Below, piece after piece: positions 47,443-56,067 of a stretch of DNA of 64,000 nt. Both the position numbers and the translations under genes were made by a program. Origin of the DNA: Eggerthella sp. YY7918 (GTDB taxonomy: Bacteria; Actinomycetota; Coriobacteriia; Coriobacteriales; Eggerthellaceae). The notes beneath the pieces are model-generated. The model ran no database searches. It saw only the letters and a list, made by a program, of their open reading frames with translations, and was not told where the DNA came from. Where the stretch lies: assembly GCF_000270285.1 (NCBI RefSeq), contig NC_015738.1, positions 1,550,001-1,614,000 on the forward strand, given 5' to 3'. Within the stretch, counting starts at the first letter, position 1. Each line of letters starts with the position of its first letter.

Positions 47443-47472
47443 AAAAAAGCCTCCGCGACAGACAAAGGCTTC
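47443..47472 (-). terminator. Attenuator terminator in the pyrR leader
   Basis: Minus-strand stem AAGCCT / AGGCTT around a 13-base loop followed by six T (47443-47448), between the PyrR loop and pyrR. Confidence 0.75.
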
Positions 47473-47515
47473 GACTCGTTTGCGTTCTTGTTCCGGTGAA
47501 CGCTCCTGGGTGTTA

Positions 47516-47585
47516 CCTTGTCGGTCTCTCTGTACCGCTTTTAAAGGACTGAAGGCAGTATAGAGCTTTTCCTACGACTTGGTAA
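47516..47585 (-). promoter_or_regulatory. Promoter and PyrR-binding loop of pyrR-pyrB-pyrC
   Basis: Minus strand: TTACCA -35 (47580-47585), 17-base spacer, TATACT -10 (47557-47562), predicted start near 47551, then at once the PyrR loop (47547-47516) with CCUUU, GGUACAGAGAGACC and AAGG. The terminator follows about 45 bases later. Confidence 0.85.
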
Positions 47586-47721
47586 CCCCTTCATTTAAAA
47601 ACTGATACGTCTGCACACCACCGCACAACCTGTTACGTAAAACACTTCCATAGTCGCTCTATTCCCACACAAATCATTAAGTGGTACTGATTTCACCCGT
47701 TTTACTTCAGGGAAGCACCGT

Positions 47722-47786
47722 AACAATCGATTGTTTTTCCAATAATGCACTCTTTGTTGGACAAACAGCAATTCTTAACCAACAAA
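47722..47786 (+). promoter_or_regulatory. Inverted repeats upstream of the crotonase gene
   Basis: Two symmetric elements lie 83-147 bases before the crotonase ATG: a perfect palindrome AACAATCGATTGTT (47722-47735) and TTTGTTGG / CCAACAAA arms (47753-47760 and 47779-47786). A regulator, possibly the LysR protein encoded downstream, may bind here. I cannot assign -35/-10 boxes with confidence. Confidence 0.45.
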
Positions 47787-47868
47787 TGGTGCTACGAGCA
47801 GAGGTAAACTACTACAAGGGAATCCGACCGCAGGGGTTCGGGTGCACACGCTTTCATAGGAGGAAGTC

Positions 47869-48750
47869 ATGGGCCTGTATCAAGAGAAGTATCACGTTCC
47901 GGAATTCAAGTACGACGAATACGAGTTCATCAAGATCACCAAGGACGGCCCGGTCTATATCTGTACACTCAATGACCCCGACAACCTCAATGCGATGTCA
48001 TATGCCCAAATGGCTGAATTCAACGAGTTCCTCGTCAAGGTTCGCATGGATCACGAGTGCCGCGTGATCGTTCTCACCGGCGAAGGTCGCGCCTTCTGCG
48101 CTGGCTTCAACCTCAACGATCTTTCCATGGAGCATCCCGACGATATGGGCGATGTGCAGACCAATTTCTACATCATGCAGCGTATTTGCTCTGACCAGGC
48201 AGTTTACATGCATCGTTGCGAGCAGCCCATCATCGGCGCCCTCAAGGGCTACGCTGTCGGTGGCGGCCTGTCGCTCGCCTGCGCCTGCGATATGCGCATC
48301 CTTGGTGAATCCTTCAAGATGAACGCGGGCTATCTGGCCGTCGGCCTCACGGGCACCGATATGTCAGGGTCGTTCTACCTGCCCAAGATCGTCGGCTACG
48401 AACGCGCATTCCGCATTCTGTCTTCGCCCGATCGCTGGGATGCGAAGACGCTTAGCAGCTGGGGCTTTGGCCTCGAAGTTGTCCCGGACGATGAAGTGGT
48501 GAGCAAAGCGGTTGAACTTGCCCACCACATCTGCGACACCACCTCGCCTTTGGGCCTTCGACTCACTAAAGAGGCCATGCATACCTCTATCGACGGCACA
48601 AGCTTTGAGACGCAGATCAAGGTTGAGAACCGCAACCAGGTACTCGGCGCCGTTACGCAAGACGGCTTTACCGGTCGTGCAAAAATGCATCCCAAAAACA
48701 AAGAGGACGTTAAAGCCCACCCCGAGAACTACGTATTCAAAAACCTCTAA
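47869..48750 (+). CDS. Enoyl-CoA hydratase/isomerase family protein (crotonase)
   Basis: Crotonase-fold protein of 293 residues. The oxyanion-hole segments GRAFCAGFNLNDL and LKGYAVGGGLSLACACDM are intact. The first of the two glutamates of classical hydratases is replaced by Ser in GGGLSLA, and the region of the second reads GLTGTDMSGSFYLPKIVG, like the GLTGxDM subgroup common in actinobacteria, so the exact reaction is open. Shine-Dalgarno TAGGAGG. A strong terminator follows. Confidence 0.85.
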   Translation: MGLYQEKYHVPEFKYDEYEFIKITKDGPVYICTLNDPDNLNAMSYAQMAEFNEFLVKVRMDHECRVIVLTGEGRAFCAGFNLNDLSMEHPDDMGDVQTNFYIMQRICSDQAVYMHRCEQPIIGALKGYAVGGGLSLACACDMRILGESFKMNAGYLAVGLTGTDMSGSFYLPKIVGYERAFRILSSPDRWDAKTLSSWGFGLEVVPDDEVVSKAVELAHHICDTTSPLGLRLTKEAMHTSIDGTSFETQIKVENRNQVLGAVTQDGFTGRAKMHPKNKEDVKAHPENYVFKNL

Positions 48751-48784
48751 TCAGTACCACCTTTAGGCATAAAAGCCTTATTCA

Positions 48785-48818
48785 GACCCCGGGTTCTTCG
48801 CCAAACCCGGGGTCTTTT
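48785..48818 (+). terminator. Terminator after the crotonase gene
   Basis: Eleven-base perfect stem GACCCCGGGTT / AACCCGGGGTC with an eight-base loop and TTTT. Confidence 0.9.
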
Positions 48819-48978
48819 GTCATAAAGCAGATCTGAACAGCGCTGATGTCATATTTGCCAAATCGATCAAAACATTTGGATTTGTTTAAAACGTCAATTG
48901 GACGTGTGCATGCTCTCGATCGCATAATGAGTGAAACGCCGCGCCGAAAGGGACACGGCACAACGAGAGAGGAGCGTC

Positions 48979-50175
48979 ATGAACCCCAACGCTAAGATTA
49001 CCGATGCAGAGTTCGAAGCATACCTCAAGCAAATCAGAGAGCTTGCCGAAGGTCCCTTCGAAGAGATGCAGAAGGAAATCGAACACACCAATAAGTTCCC
49101 GCAGGAGTTCTACGATCTTGCCAAAGAAAATGATCTGTATCGCTTCTACCTTCCGAGCGAATACGGCGGATGGGACCTCAACGAGCTTGAAATTCTGCGC
49201 GTGCAGGAAGAGTTCTCCCGTGGCCCGGGCGGTATGCGTATGCACTTGCATCATGCAGCCGACATGAACTGGCGCATTCTCGACGATTACGGCAAGCCTG
49301 AGCTCAAGGCGCGCTATATGGACAAGTTCCAGGACAAGACTATTTACTGCAACTTCGCCATCACGGAACAGACCGGCGGCACAGGCGCCGACATTCATTG
49401 CACGGCCATCAAAAACGCCGAAGGCAAGTACGTTCTCAACGGTGAAAAATGGCTCATCTCCCACACCGACTGCAGCGACTTCACCTATGTGATTGCCGCC
49501 ACCGATCCCACGTCGGATAAGGATTCGCGTCTCTCGGCGTTCTTTGTTCCCAACGACGCCCCCGGTTTCGAGATTGTCCCGATGCCCCACATGATGGGTT
49601 GCCGCGGCGCGGGTCATGCGGGCCTCGTCTTCCACGATGTTGAACTCGATCCTATCTATCTGCTCGGCGAAGAAGGCCAGGGTATGGAAATTGCCATGCA
49701 CTCGCTCTCCGTTTCCCGCGTTCACATCACCATGTCCAACCTCGGTATGGCTCAGCGCATGCTTGAGATCAGCCTCAAGCGTTCCGAAGACCGCGTGACC
49801 TTTGGCAAGCCCATCGCCTCACGTCAGATGATTAAGCGCGAAATTGCCGAGATGCAGACCTACGTTCATGCCCTGCGTACCCTCGTGTACGACTTCGCTC
49901 GCGACTTCGATGTCGATCCGCATGGCAAGGATATTGAAGAAAAAGCCGCCATCTGCAAGCTCTTCTCCATTTACACCACCCGCATCGTCTCTGACGCGAT
50001 GCTTGAAATATTCGGCGGCGACGGCTACTTCGAAGATTGCCCCTACGGCCCCACCGAGCGCCTGTATCGCGACGCGCGTGCCATGTGGCTTGAAGAAGGC
50101 GCCCCGAACGTTCAACGCATTACCGTTGCGCGTGGGTGCTATGAGCGCGGCGGAGCTTTGGACTACCAGTTCTAA
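48979..50175 (+). CDS. Acyl-CoA dehydrogenase
   Basis: FAD-dependent dehydrogenase of 398 residues. FAITEQTGGTGADIHCTA is the flavin/substrate motif, ISLKRSEDRVTFGKPIASRQ the signature helix, and the likely catalytic base is Glu in LEEGAPNVQRITVAR, at the position of the Glu in the usual YEGT. Start at 48979 with AGAGAGGAG. No electron-transfer flavoprotein genes are nearby. It has its own terminator and lies between the crotonase and lysR genes; a joint role in oxidising an acyl-CoA, such as an aromatic or branched acid, is inferred. Confidence 0.88.
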   Translation: MNPNAKITDAEFEAYLKQIRELAEGPFEEMQKEIEHTNKFPQEFYDLAKENDLYRFYLPSEYGGWDLNELEILRVQEEFSRGPGGMRMHLHHAADMNWRILDDYGKPELKARYMDKFQDKTIYCNFAITEQTGGTGADIHCTAIKNAEGKYVLNGEKWLISHTDCSDFTYVIAATDPTSDKDSRLSAFFVPNDAPGFEIVPMPHMMGCRGAGHAGLVFHDVELDPIYLLGEEGQGMEIAMHSLSVSRVHITMSNLGMAQRMLEISLKRSEDRVTFGKPIASRQMIKREIAEMQTYVHALRTLVYDFARDFDVDPHGKDIEEKAAICKLFSIYTTRIVSDAMLEIFGGDGYFEDCPYGPTERLYRDARAMWLEEGAPNVQRITVARGCYERGGALDYQF

Positions 50176-50205
50176 TGACCCTTGTATAACCTCCTATCCC
50201 GTTTA

Positions 50206-50239
50206 AATCTCGGCCCGCGTACAGTCGGGCCGAGATTTT
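50206..50239 (+). terminator. Terminator after the acyl-CoA dehydrogenase gene
   Basis: Twelve-base perfect stem AATCTCGGCCCG / CGGGCCGAGATT with an eight-base loop, then TT. Confidence 0.9.
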
Positions 50240-50345
50240 CTTCTGTTTGCCACTCCTTTAGTAGCGAACTCATAGGATAATAAAGGAGTAAATGGCACGT
50301 GCGCACGTGCCGCCATCAGCACGCCTGTCGAAGTAAGGAGTAGTC

Positions 50346-51287
50346 GTGAACCTCTCGCAACTGTACTACTTCAGAACGCTCGCGCGGATACAGCACTATA
50401 CCAAAGCCGCTGAAGAGCTCTACATTGCTCAATCCACTCTTTCAAACGCGATGGCTAATCTTGAACGCGAGCTAGGTGTTCCCATCTTCACGCACAAAGG
50501 CCGTACGGTTGAGTTGACAAAGTACGGGCGCGAATTCGAAGCCGCCGTCAACGAATCGCTCAATGCGCTCGACAAGGGCATTGAGCGCGCTCGAGAGCAG
50601 GCCCAAAAGCTGACAGGGACTATCGATATCGGTACGGTATATACGGTGCAAGACGGCTATCTACCGGCACTTCTGCGTGCCTACCGAAAACGGTACGGCG
50701 ACGGGCTGTCCATCAATTTATTCCAGGGGCTCACGTTGCCGCTCCTTGAGGACCTTGAACGCGACCGCTATGAACTTGCCTTCACTGCCCGCGTCGAGAA
50801 TCGTCCCGGCATTGCCTTCTTGCCGGTCGTGTCGCAGTCGCTTGTCGCGCTCTTGCATGCTGATCATCCCTTGGCTGCGCAAACCACGTTTGCGCTTGCC
50901 GATCTTGCCGACCAAGACTACCCCATCATCACCTATCGCCCAAGCACCCCTATCGGTACCGAGGTAAAAGCCCTTCTCGATGATGCGGGACTAAAAATGA
51001 CGGCCTGTGCCGACGACGAAATATCGTTGGGAGCCTTGATCGATGCGGAGCCTCTCGCCGTCGGACTAGTGCTTGACACCTTGGGCATCACGCCATTCAC
51101 CAATCTGGTTGTGCGTCCCCTTGCGGACGTTCCAGCCGATTTTCATCCGGTGTGCCTCGCCTACAAGGAGCATGCTTTCAAGACGCGCGCCGTCGAAACG
51201 TTTATCGAATTCACCACCGCGTTCACCTGGGATGGCGAAGCCAACGCATCGTGCAGCCCAAATGCGGAAAGCGACTCTTTAGCGTAG
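50346..51287 (+). CDS. LysR-type transcriptional regulator
   Basis: Regulator of 313 residues: N-terminal winged helix (LSQLYYFRTLARIQHYTKAA, YIAQSTLSNAMANLEREL) and a periplasmic-binding-like effector domain, close in type to CynR/CysB-like regulators of Firmicutes. GTG start with TAAGGAG. It probably senses a metabolite of the preceding acyl-CoA genes. Its end overlaps the converging coaBC by nine bases, leaving no room for a terminator. Confidence 0.88.
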   Translation: MNLSQLYYFRTLARIQHYTKAAEELYIAQSTLSNAMANLERELGVPIFTHKGRTVELTKYGREFEAAVNESLNALDKGIERAREQAQKLTGTIDIGTVYTVQDGYLPALLRAYRKRYGDGLSINLFQGLTLPLLEDLERDRYELAFTARVENRPGIAFLPVVSQSLVALLHADHPLAAQTTFALADLADQDYPIITYRPSTPIGTEVKALLDDAGLKMTACADDEISLGALIDAEPLAVGLVLDTLGITPFTNLVVRPLADVPADFHPVCLAYKEHAFKTRAVETFIEFTTAFTWDGEANASCSPNAESDSLA

Positions 51288-52511
51288 GAACTGGAGCGCC
51301 TTGTCGAGGATAGCATCGGCGAGGCGCTCTTTTGACATGAGCGGAAGCTCTTCGGCGCCTTCCGCATCCACAAAGCAAACCTCGTTGTCATCCGTTCCAA
51401 ATGCGCGACCTTCTCCCACCTCGTTAGCAACGATGAAGTCAGCGTGCTTCGAGGCAAGCTTTTTTTCAGCATTGGCTATCACATCGTGCGTCTCGGCCGC
51501 AAAACCCACCACCACCTGGTGCTGCTTTTGCGCGCCAAGCGTTGCGAGAATATCGGGGTTTTCCACCAATTCGATCGTACCCAGCTCGGCATCGGCTTGG
51601 CCCTTCTTCAGCTTATGCTCGGCTGCCTGCTTGGGGCGCATGTCGGCCACAGCAGCCGAGAAGATGGCGATATCGGTCGCGCGAAAAGCGTCTTGTGCTG
51701 CGGCAAACATGTCACGAGCCGTACGTACATGAACCGCATGAACTCCCTCGGGGACGGGCAGCGACACCGGACCCGAAATGAGCGTCACATCCGCCCCACG
51801 CACCGCAGCGGCGCGTGCGATGGCATACCCCGTCTTGCCCGACGAATGATTTGTCAGGTAACGCACCGGATCGACCGGCTCGATGGTCGGACCCGCCGTT
51901 ATCATCACCCGTTTGCCCGCAAGGTCACGGCTCATACCCAGCACATCAAGAGTGGCGCGCACGATGTCGTCCACTTCCGCAAGACGACCCTTCCCCACAT
52001 CGCCGCAGGCCAAATACCCATCTCCCGCTTCGATGATGCGTGCGCCGCGAATGTGCAGCTTCCCGATGTTGTAGCGCGTAGCCGCATTCTCATACATATT
52101 CACGTTCATAGCCGGCGCGATAATAAGCGGAGACGTGGTGGCAAGCGCGGTGGTGCTCAAAAGATCGTCGGCGATTCCATTGGCGATTTTCGCAATGACG
52201 TTTGCCGTACAGGGGGCAATAAGAAACACATCGGCCTCTTGGGCAAGGGAAATGTGATGGATAGGATCGGATGGGTCATCGAACAATCCCACCGCCACCT
52301 TCTCGTGCGTAAGCGCGCGAAACGTGGTAGGGCCAACGAACTTAGTCGCGTGTTCAGTCATGACCACTTTCACGCGCACGCCAGCTTTTTGCAGACCACG
52401 CACGATCTCGCACGACTTATATGCCGCAATGCAGCCCGTCACACCCAAAAGCACCGTCTTCTGCACGGCATTGGTCCCTTGGGTTGTGGTTGCAGTGGTA
52501 TCAGTGGTCAT
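51279..52511 (-). CDS. coaBC: Bifunctional phosphopantothenoylcysteine synthetase/decarboxylase
   Basis: Coenzyme A synthesis. The N-terminal flavin decarboxylase CoaC shows VLLGVTGCIAAYKSCEIVRG and PAMNVNMYENAATRYN; the C-terminal synthetase CoaB starts at VMITAGPTIEPVDPVRYLTN with NHSSGKTGYA. Length of 410 is typical. It overlaps hemH by 11 bases at its start. Confidence 0.95.
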   Translation of the reverse strand: MTTDTTATTTQGTNAVQKTVLLGVTGCIAAYKSCEIVRGLQKAGVRVKVVMTEHATKFVGPTTFRALTHEKVAVGLFDDPSDPIHHISLAQEADVFLIAPCTANVIAKIANGIADDLLSTTALATTSPLIIAPAMNVNMYENAATRYNIGKLHIRGARIIEAGDGYLACGDVGKGRLAEVDDIVRATLDVLGMSRDLAGKRVMITAGPTIEPVDPVRYLTNHSSGKTGYAIARAAAVRGADVTLISGPVSLPVPEGVHAVHVRTARDMFAAAQDAFRATDIAIFSAAVADMRPKQAAEHKLKKGQADAELGTIELVENPDILATLGAQKQHQVVVGFAAETHDVIANAEKKLASKHADFIVANEVGEGRAFGTDDNEVCFVDAEGAEELPLMSKERLADAILDKALQFLR

Positions 52512-53526
52512 GACGATCCTCTCTCACGTATGGCGCCAGAATATCAAAGAGAACTTTTAAATGCGCGCGGCTGCGATCAAGACACGGCACATAGACAAAA
52601 TCTTCCTCCAACGGTGTGCGCCCTGCCGCCCGTATAGCATCGAAGTAGAACGGTTTCAGCTCGTAGGTAATATCGTAAAGCGTTTCAAGACAGTCAACGG
52701 CGAAGTTCGGACATACCATAAAAACTCGTCCGACATCCGCTTCCGCCCAACGAGCAAGAACATCGCGGGTGAAGGGCGAAAGCCATTCGCGCCCCTTGTC
52801 GAAACGGCACTGATAGCCAATCGTCCAGCGGTTGCGGTCAATGCCCAGTTCACTGGCAATAAGTAGGCTTGACGCACCCGTCTGAAGCTCATAGGAATCC
52901 CCCTCCTCAATATCGACCAAGGGGATGGAATGATACGAAAACAGCAGATGGTCATCGGAATTGACATCGAATCCCGCATGTTTGATCGATGCCGCAATAG
53001 CGCGAATATAGGTGGAATGTTCGTGATAGTCGCTCAGGACCGTACACTCGACGTTCCAGCGCGCACGGCGCAGAGCACGCTCCACCTCATCGGAAACAAC
53101 AAGCGTGGTTGAATGGGCGCTTTGAGGGTACAGGGGCAGCACTATCAGACGCGTGCACCCTGCTTCTTTAAGCTCGCGGATGCTCTTCAAAACCGACGGT
53201 TCGCTAAAACTCATAGCACAGCGAACCACCGCATCAAGCTCCTCTTCCTCGAATGCGGCAGCAAGACCCGCGCAAAGACGCTCATGGGCAATCGTAAACG
53301 GCGAACCTTCGTCGGTCCATATCTTTTCATACTTAGCGGCCGAAGCACGGCCCCGCTTCGGCAAAATGAACAGGTGCAAAATGAACCACCACGCCACACG
53401 GTTCATCGGCACAATTCTGCGATTCATAAGAAACTTTGCCAGGTACTTACGCACAGCGCGCGGTCGGGGTTCGACAGGAGTACCGGTATTCACCATAAGC
53501 ACGCCGCATCGATTTTCCACAGACAC
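52501..53526 (-). CDS. hemH: Ferrochelatase
   Basis: Iron insertase of heme synthesis, 341 residues from the GTG at 53526. Motifs are GVLMVNTGTP at the start, YPQSAHSTT, the catalytic FSYHSIPLVDIEEGDSYE with His, and a Glu in the C-terminal half. In actinobacteria this family often acts on coproporphyrin III (CpfC), so either substrate is possible. Two nearby GTG codons compete as start; the chosen one has AGGAAGG upstream. With hemW at 16.5 kb it implies heme use. Confidence 0.9.
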   Translation of the reverse strand: MSVENRCGVLMVNTGTPVEPRPRAVRKYLAKFLMNRRIVPMNRVAWWFILHLFILPKRGRASAAKYEKIWTDEGSPFTIAHERLCAGLAAAFEEEELDAVVRCAMSFSEPSVLKSIRELKEAGCTRLIVLPLYPQSAHSTTLVVSDEVERALRRARWNVECTVLSDYHEHSTYIRAIAASIKHAGFDVNSDDHLLFSYHSIPLVDIEEGDSYELQTGASSLLIASELGIDRNRWTIGYQCRFDKGREWLSPFTRDVLARWAEADVGRVFMVCPNFAVDCLETLYDITYELKPFYFDAIRAAGRTPLEEDFVYVPCLDRSRAHLKVLFDILAPYVREDRHDH

Positions 53527-53631
53527 GATGTCTATCACCTTCCTGGCATAGAGACAGTGCGAAACGGTTGGGTTTCGCTCCTGAAAAATCTGATATAGTT
53601 TAGCCCATTGACCAAACGACAGGGCAGGTGG

Positions 53632-54438
53632 ATGGCGAAAGACTCGAAAAAAACGATCACGACGCAGCGCTCTTCGCAGACTGAAGAACACCGCACACGC
53701 CGTGCTTCCTCGCCGAACCCTCCTTCCGATTCCAACATTCTGCGAGAACTTGGCCAAGAGGTCAAAGAGCAGGTGCGCCCTGATCACGGGTATCTTAAAA
53801 TCGATTACTTCACGATATTTTGGCTTTTTGTGGGCGGCAGCCTCTTCGGTCTGGTTGTGGAAACCATCTTTCACGCCATTGTGTACGGAGGCATCGAAAG
53901 TCGTGCGGGATTGGTGTGGGGACCGTTTTCTCCCATCTACGGTGTGGGTGCCGTTGTGCTGACAGTCTCGCTCAACCGGTTCTACCACTCCCATAACCTT
54001 ATTATTTTCCTTATTGCGATGGTGGTAGGATCCGTTATCGAATACACCACAAGCTACCTCATGGAAACCCTCTGGGGGGCCATTGCCTGGGACTACACGG
54101 GAACCTTTGGCAGCATCAACGGACGCACGAACTTTGCCTTCGGCGTGATGTGGGGACTTTTAGGGCTGGTATGGGTGCGCGTGATTCTGCCCTTCATCAA
54201 ACACGTCATTGCTCTTGTGAATACGAAGCACATCTTTGTACGAGCATTCACTCTGGCATTAAGCGTGTTTATGGCCGTCGATATCGTAGTCACTGTTCTG
54301 GCGCTTGATCGCGAAGGGCAGCGGGCGGCCGACATCCCTGCGACCACCTGGGAACAGCAGTTTTTCGACGAGTATTTCCCCGATAGCTTCCTACAATCGC
54401 GCATGCAGAATATGAGCGTCTACGGCAAGGGGAACTAG
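53632..54438 (+). CDS. CmpB-type putative ABC transporter membrane protein
   Basis: Membrane protein of 268 residues with a polar N-terminus of about 60 residues, five or six helices, and the family pattern LFGLVVETIFHAI followed by GLVWGPFSPIYGVGAV. The ABC_trans_CmpB family is called transporter-like but no ATPase is nearby and no substrate is known. A TGATATAGT extended -10 lies upstream. The end overlaps converging rluD by four bases. Confidence 0.75.
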   Translation: MAKDSKKTITTQRSSQTEEHRTRRASSPNPPSDSNILRELGQEVKEQVRPDHGYLKIDYFTIFWLFVGGSLFGLVVETIFHAIVYGGIESRAGLVWGPFSPIYGVGAVVLTVSLNRFYHSHNLIIFLIAMVVGSVIEYTTSYLMETLWGAIAWDYTGTFGSINGRTNFAFGVMWGLLGLVWVRVILPFIKHVIALVNTKHIFVRAFTLALSVFMAVDIVVTVLALDREGQRAADIPATTWEQQFFDEYFPDSFLQSRMQNMSVYGKGN

Positions 54439-55460
54439 CCACGCGCTTCGCGGAGCTGGGCGAATACTTCTTCGCCTGCCTCGGTGCGACCCTGGCTGCG
54501 CGGGCTGAGGGAGTCAAGAACGCTTTGCAAATCTTCCGGCAGACCGTCGTAAAAACGCAGCTCTTCGCCCGTGACGGGATGCGTGAAGGCAAGTTGAAAC
54601 GAATGGAGAAACTGCCGCGTGAGACCGAGATCGGCAGAAGACGTCTTCGGTGCGTGGACGGTGTACACCGGGTCCCCCACAAGCGGATGTTTGGCGTATT
54701 CCATGTGCACGCGAATCTGATGCGTGCGGCCGGTGAACAGCTTGCAGTCGACCAGCGTGTAGCCGTTGTCGTCCCCTTCGTGATCGAAGCGCTCAAGCAC
54801 CCGAAACGTCGTGATCGCTTCGCGCGCCGAGGGGGCCTCGCGCACGGCCATGCGCGTGCGTTCGTTGACAGCGCGGGCAATGGGAGCGTCAATCATCCCC
54901 GTATCGTGCGCAATCACGCCATGGACCAGCGCCAAATAACGCCGATCGACCGCACGGTCGCGGATATCGGCCATGAGCGCATAACCGGTCTCGTCGTCTT
55001 TCGCAGCGAGCATAAGCCCCGTTGTATCACGGTCGAGACGATGGACAATGCCCAGGCGATCGTCTTGTCCCTGCACATTACAAAGGCGATCAGCTCCGCA
55101 GTGGTAGATGAGCGCGTTGACAAGCGTGCCGTCGTCATGATCGACCGACGGGTGACAAACGAGTCCAGCTTGCTTTGAAAGCACGATAAGATGGTCATCT
55201 TCAAAGCGAATATCAAGATCGATGGCCTGCCCGGAAAGCGGTCCGGGCGCCATCGTATCCTCGACTTCGTAGACGATGGTATCTCCCGCGCACAGCGTCT
55301 GCTTTTTGGGCACAGCAGCGCCGTTCACATACACAGCACCCTCGTCAACCGCACGTGCTGCGGCGCTGCGGCTGGGATACAGACCACGCGTCGCCAGAAG
55401 TGTATCGAGGCGTTGCCCCGCGTCCTCGGCAGCAACGGTATGACTGAGCAGACGACTCAC
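54435..55460 (-). CDS. rluD: RluA/RluD-family 23S rRNA pseudouridine synthase
   Basis: N-terminal S4 RNA-binding domain (QRLDTLLATRGLYPSRSAAA) and a pseudouridine synthase domain with catalytic Asp in GIVHRLDRDTTGLMLAAK and RTHQIRVHMEYAKHPLVGD. 341 residues. The GTG start overlaps the lspA stop (GTGA). The lspA-rluD pair is conserved. Confidence 0.93.
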   Translation of the reverse strand: MSRLLSHTVAAEDAGQRLDTLLATRGLYPSRSAAARAVDEGAVYVNGAAVPKKQTLCAGDTIVYEVEDTMAPGPLSGQAIDLDIRFEDDHLIVLSKQAGLVCHPSVDHDDGTLVNALIYHCGADRLCNVQGQDDRLGIVHRLDRDTTGLMLAAKDDETGYALMADIRDRAVDRRYLALVHGVIAHDTGMIDAPIARAVNERTRMAVREAPSAREAITTFRVLERFDHEGDDNGYTLVDCKLFTGRTHQIRVHMEYAKHPLVGDPVYTVHAPKTSSADLGLTRQFLHSFQLAFTHPVTGEELRFYDGLPEDLQSVLDSLSPRSQGRTEAGEEVFAQLREARG

Positions 55461-56062
55461 GGGAGGTCGGGTCCTTGGGAGTCTTGGGAAGCATCGCCGT
55501 TCATCAGGGCGCGTTCGCGGGCTGCCTCGCGACGCTCACGCAGCAGAAGTCCCCCTAAAAACAGCACGAACCCACAGGTCACACCAATATCGGCCACATT
55601 GAACACCGGAAAATCGATAAACACCGGCTCGATAAAATCCACCACGTAACCAAGCGTAAAGCGATCGAGCGCGTTTCCCAAGCCGCCGGCCACCACCAGC
55701 GCAATGCCCACCGCCTCGGCAACACTCGCCCGAGGAGAAAGCGCCAGCAAGTAAACGATCAAAACACAGCAGACCACGAGTGACATGACGCCGAGCGCTG
55801 TTGTGGAGTCGCCAAACATGCCCCACGCCATGCCGGTGTTGTGCACCAGAGTAAACTGTACAAGCCCGAGAATCGGACCCACAACCGTTTGACCCACCTC
55901 GTAGGATCCGTTGATCCAAGATTTTGTCAGCATGTCAAGGCCGAACCACACCAGGCCTACCGCCAGAAGAATCGCCAGGTTACGAGACCTCGATGTGCGC
56001 TTCTCCTGCCGGGATGCCTCTTCGGCCCCGATTGCTGCCGTCACGCGCGTGCGCCCGTCCAA
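55457..56062 (-). CDS. lspA: Lipoprotein signal peptidase II
   Basis: Aspartyl membrane protease of four helices that cleaves prolipoproteins. The catalytic Asp pair lies in NALDRFTLGYVVDFIEP and FNVADIGVTCG, with VHNTGMAWGMF between. I choose the TTG at 56062, eight bases after GGGGAG at the end of ileS, giving 201 residues with about 25 extra cytoplasmic residues; GTG at 56044 is the alternative. It should process the amidase lipoprotein at 14.6 kb. Confidence 0.9.
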   Translation of the reverse strand: MDGRTRVTAAIGAEEASRQEKRTSRSRNLAILLAVGLVWFGLDMLTKSWINGSYEVGQTVVGPILGLVQFTLVHNTGMAWGMFGDSTTALGVMSLVVCCVLIVYLLALSPRASVAEAVGIALVVAGGLGNALDRFTLGYVVDFIEPVFIDFPVFNVADIGVTCGFVLFLGGLLLRERREAARERALMNGDASQDSQGPDLP

Positions 56063-56067
56063 GGGTC

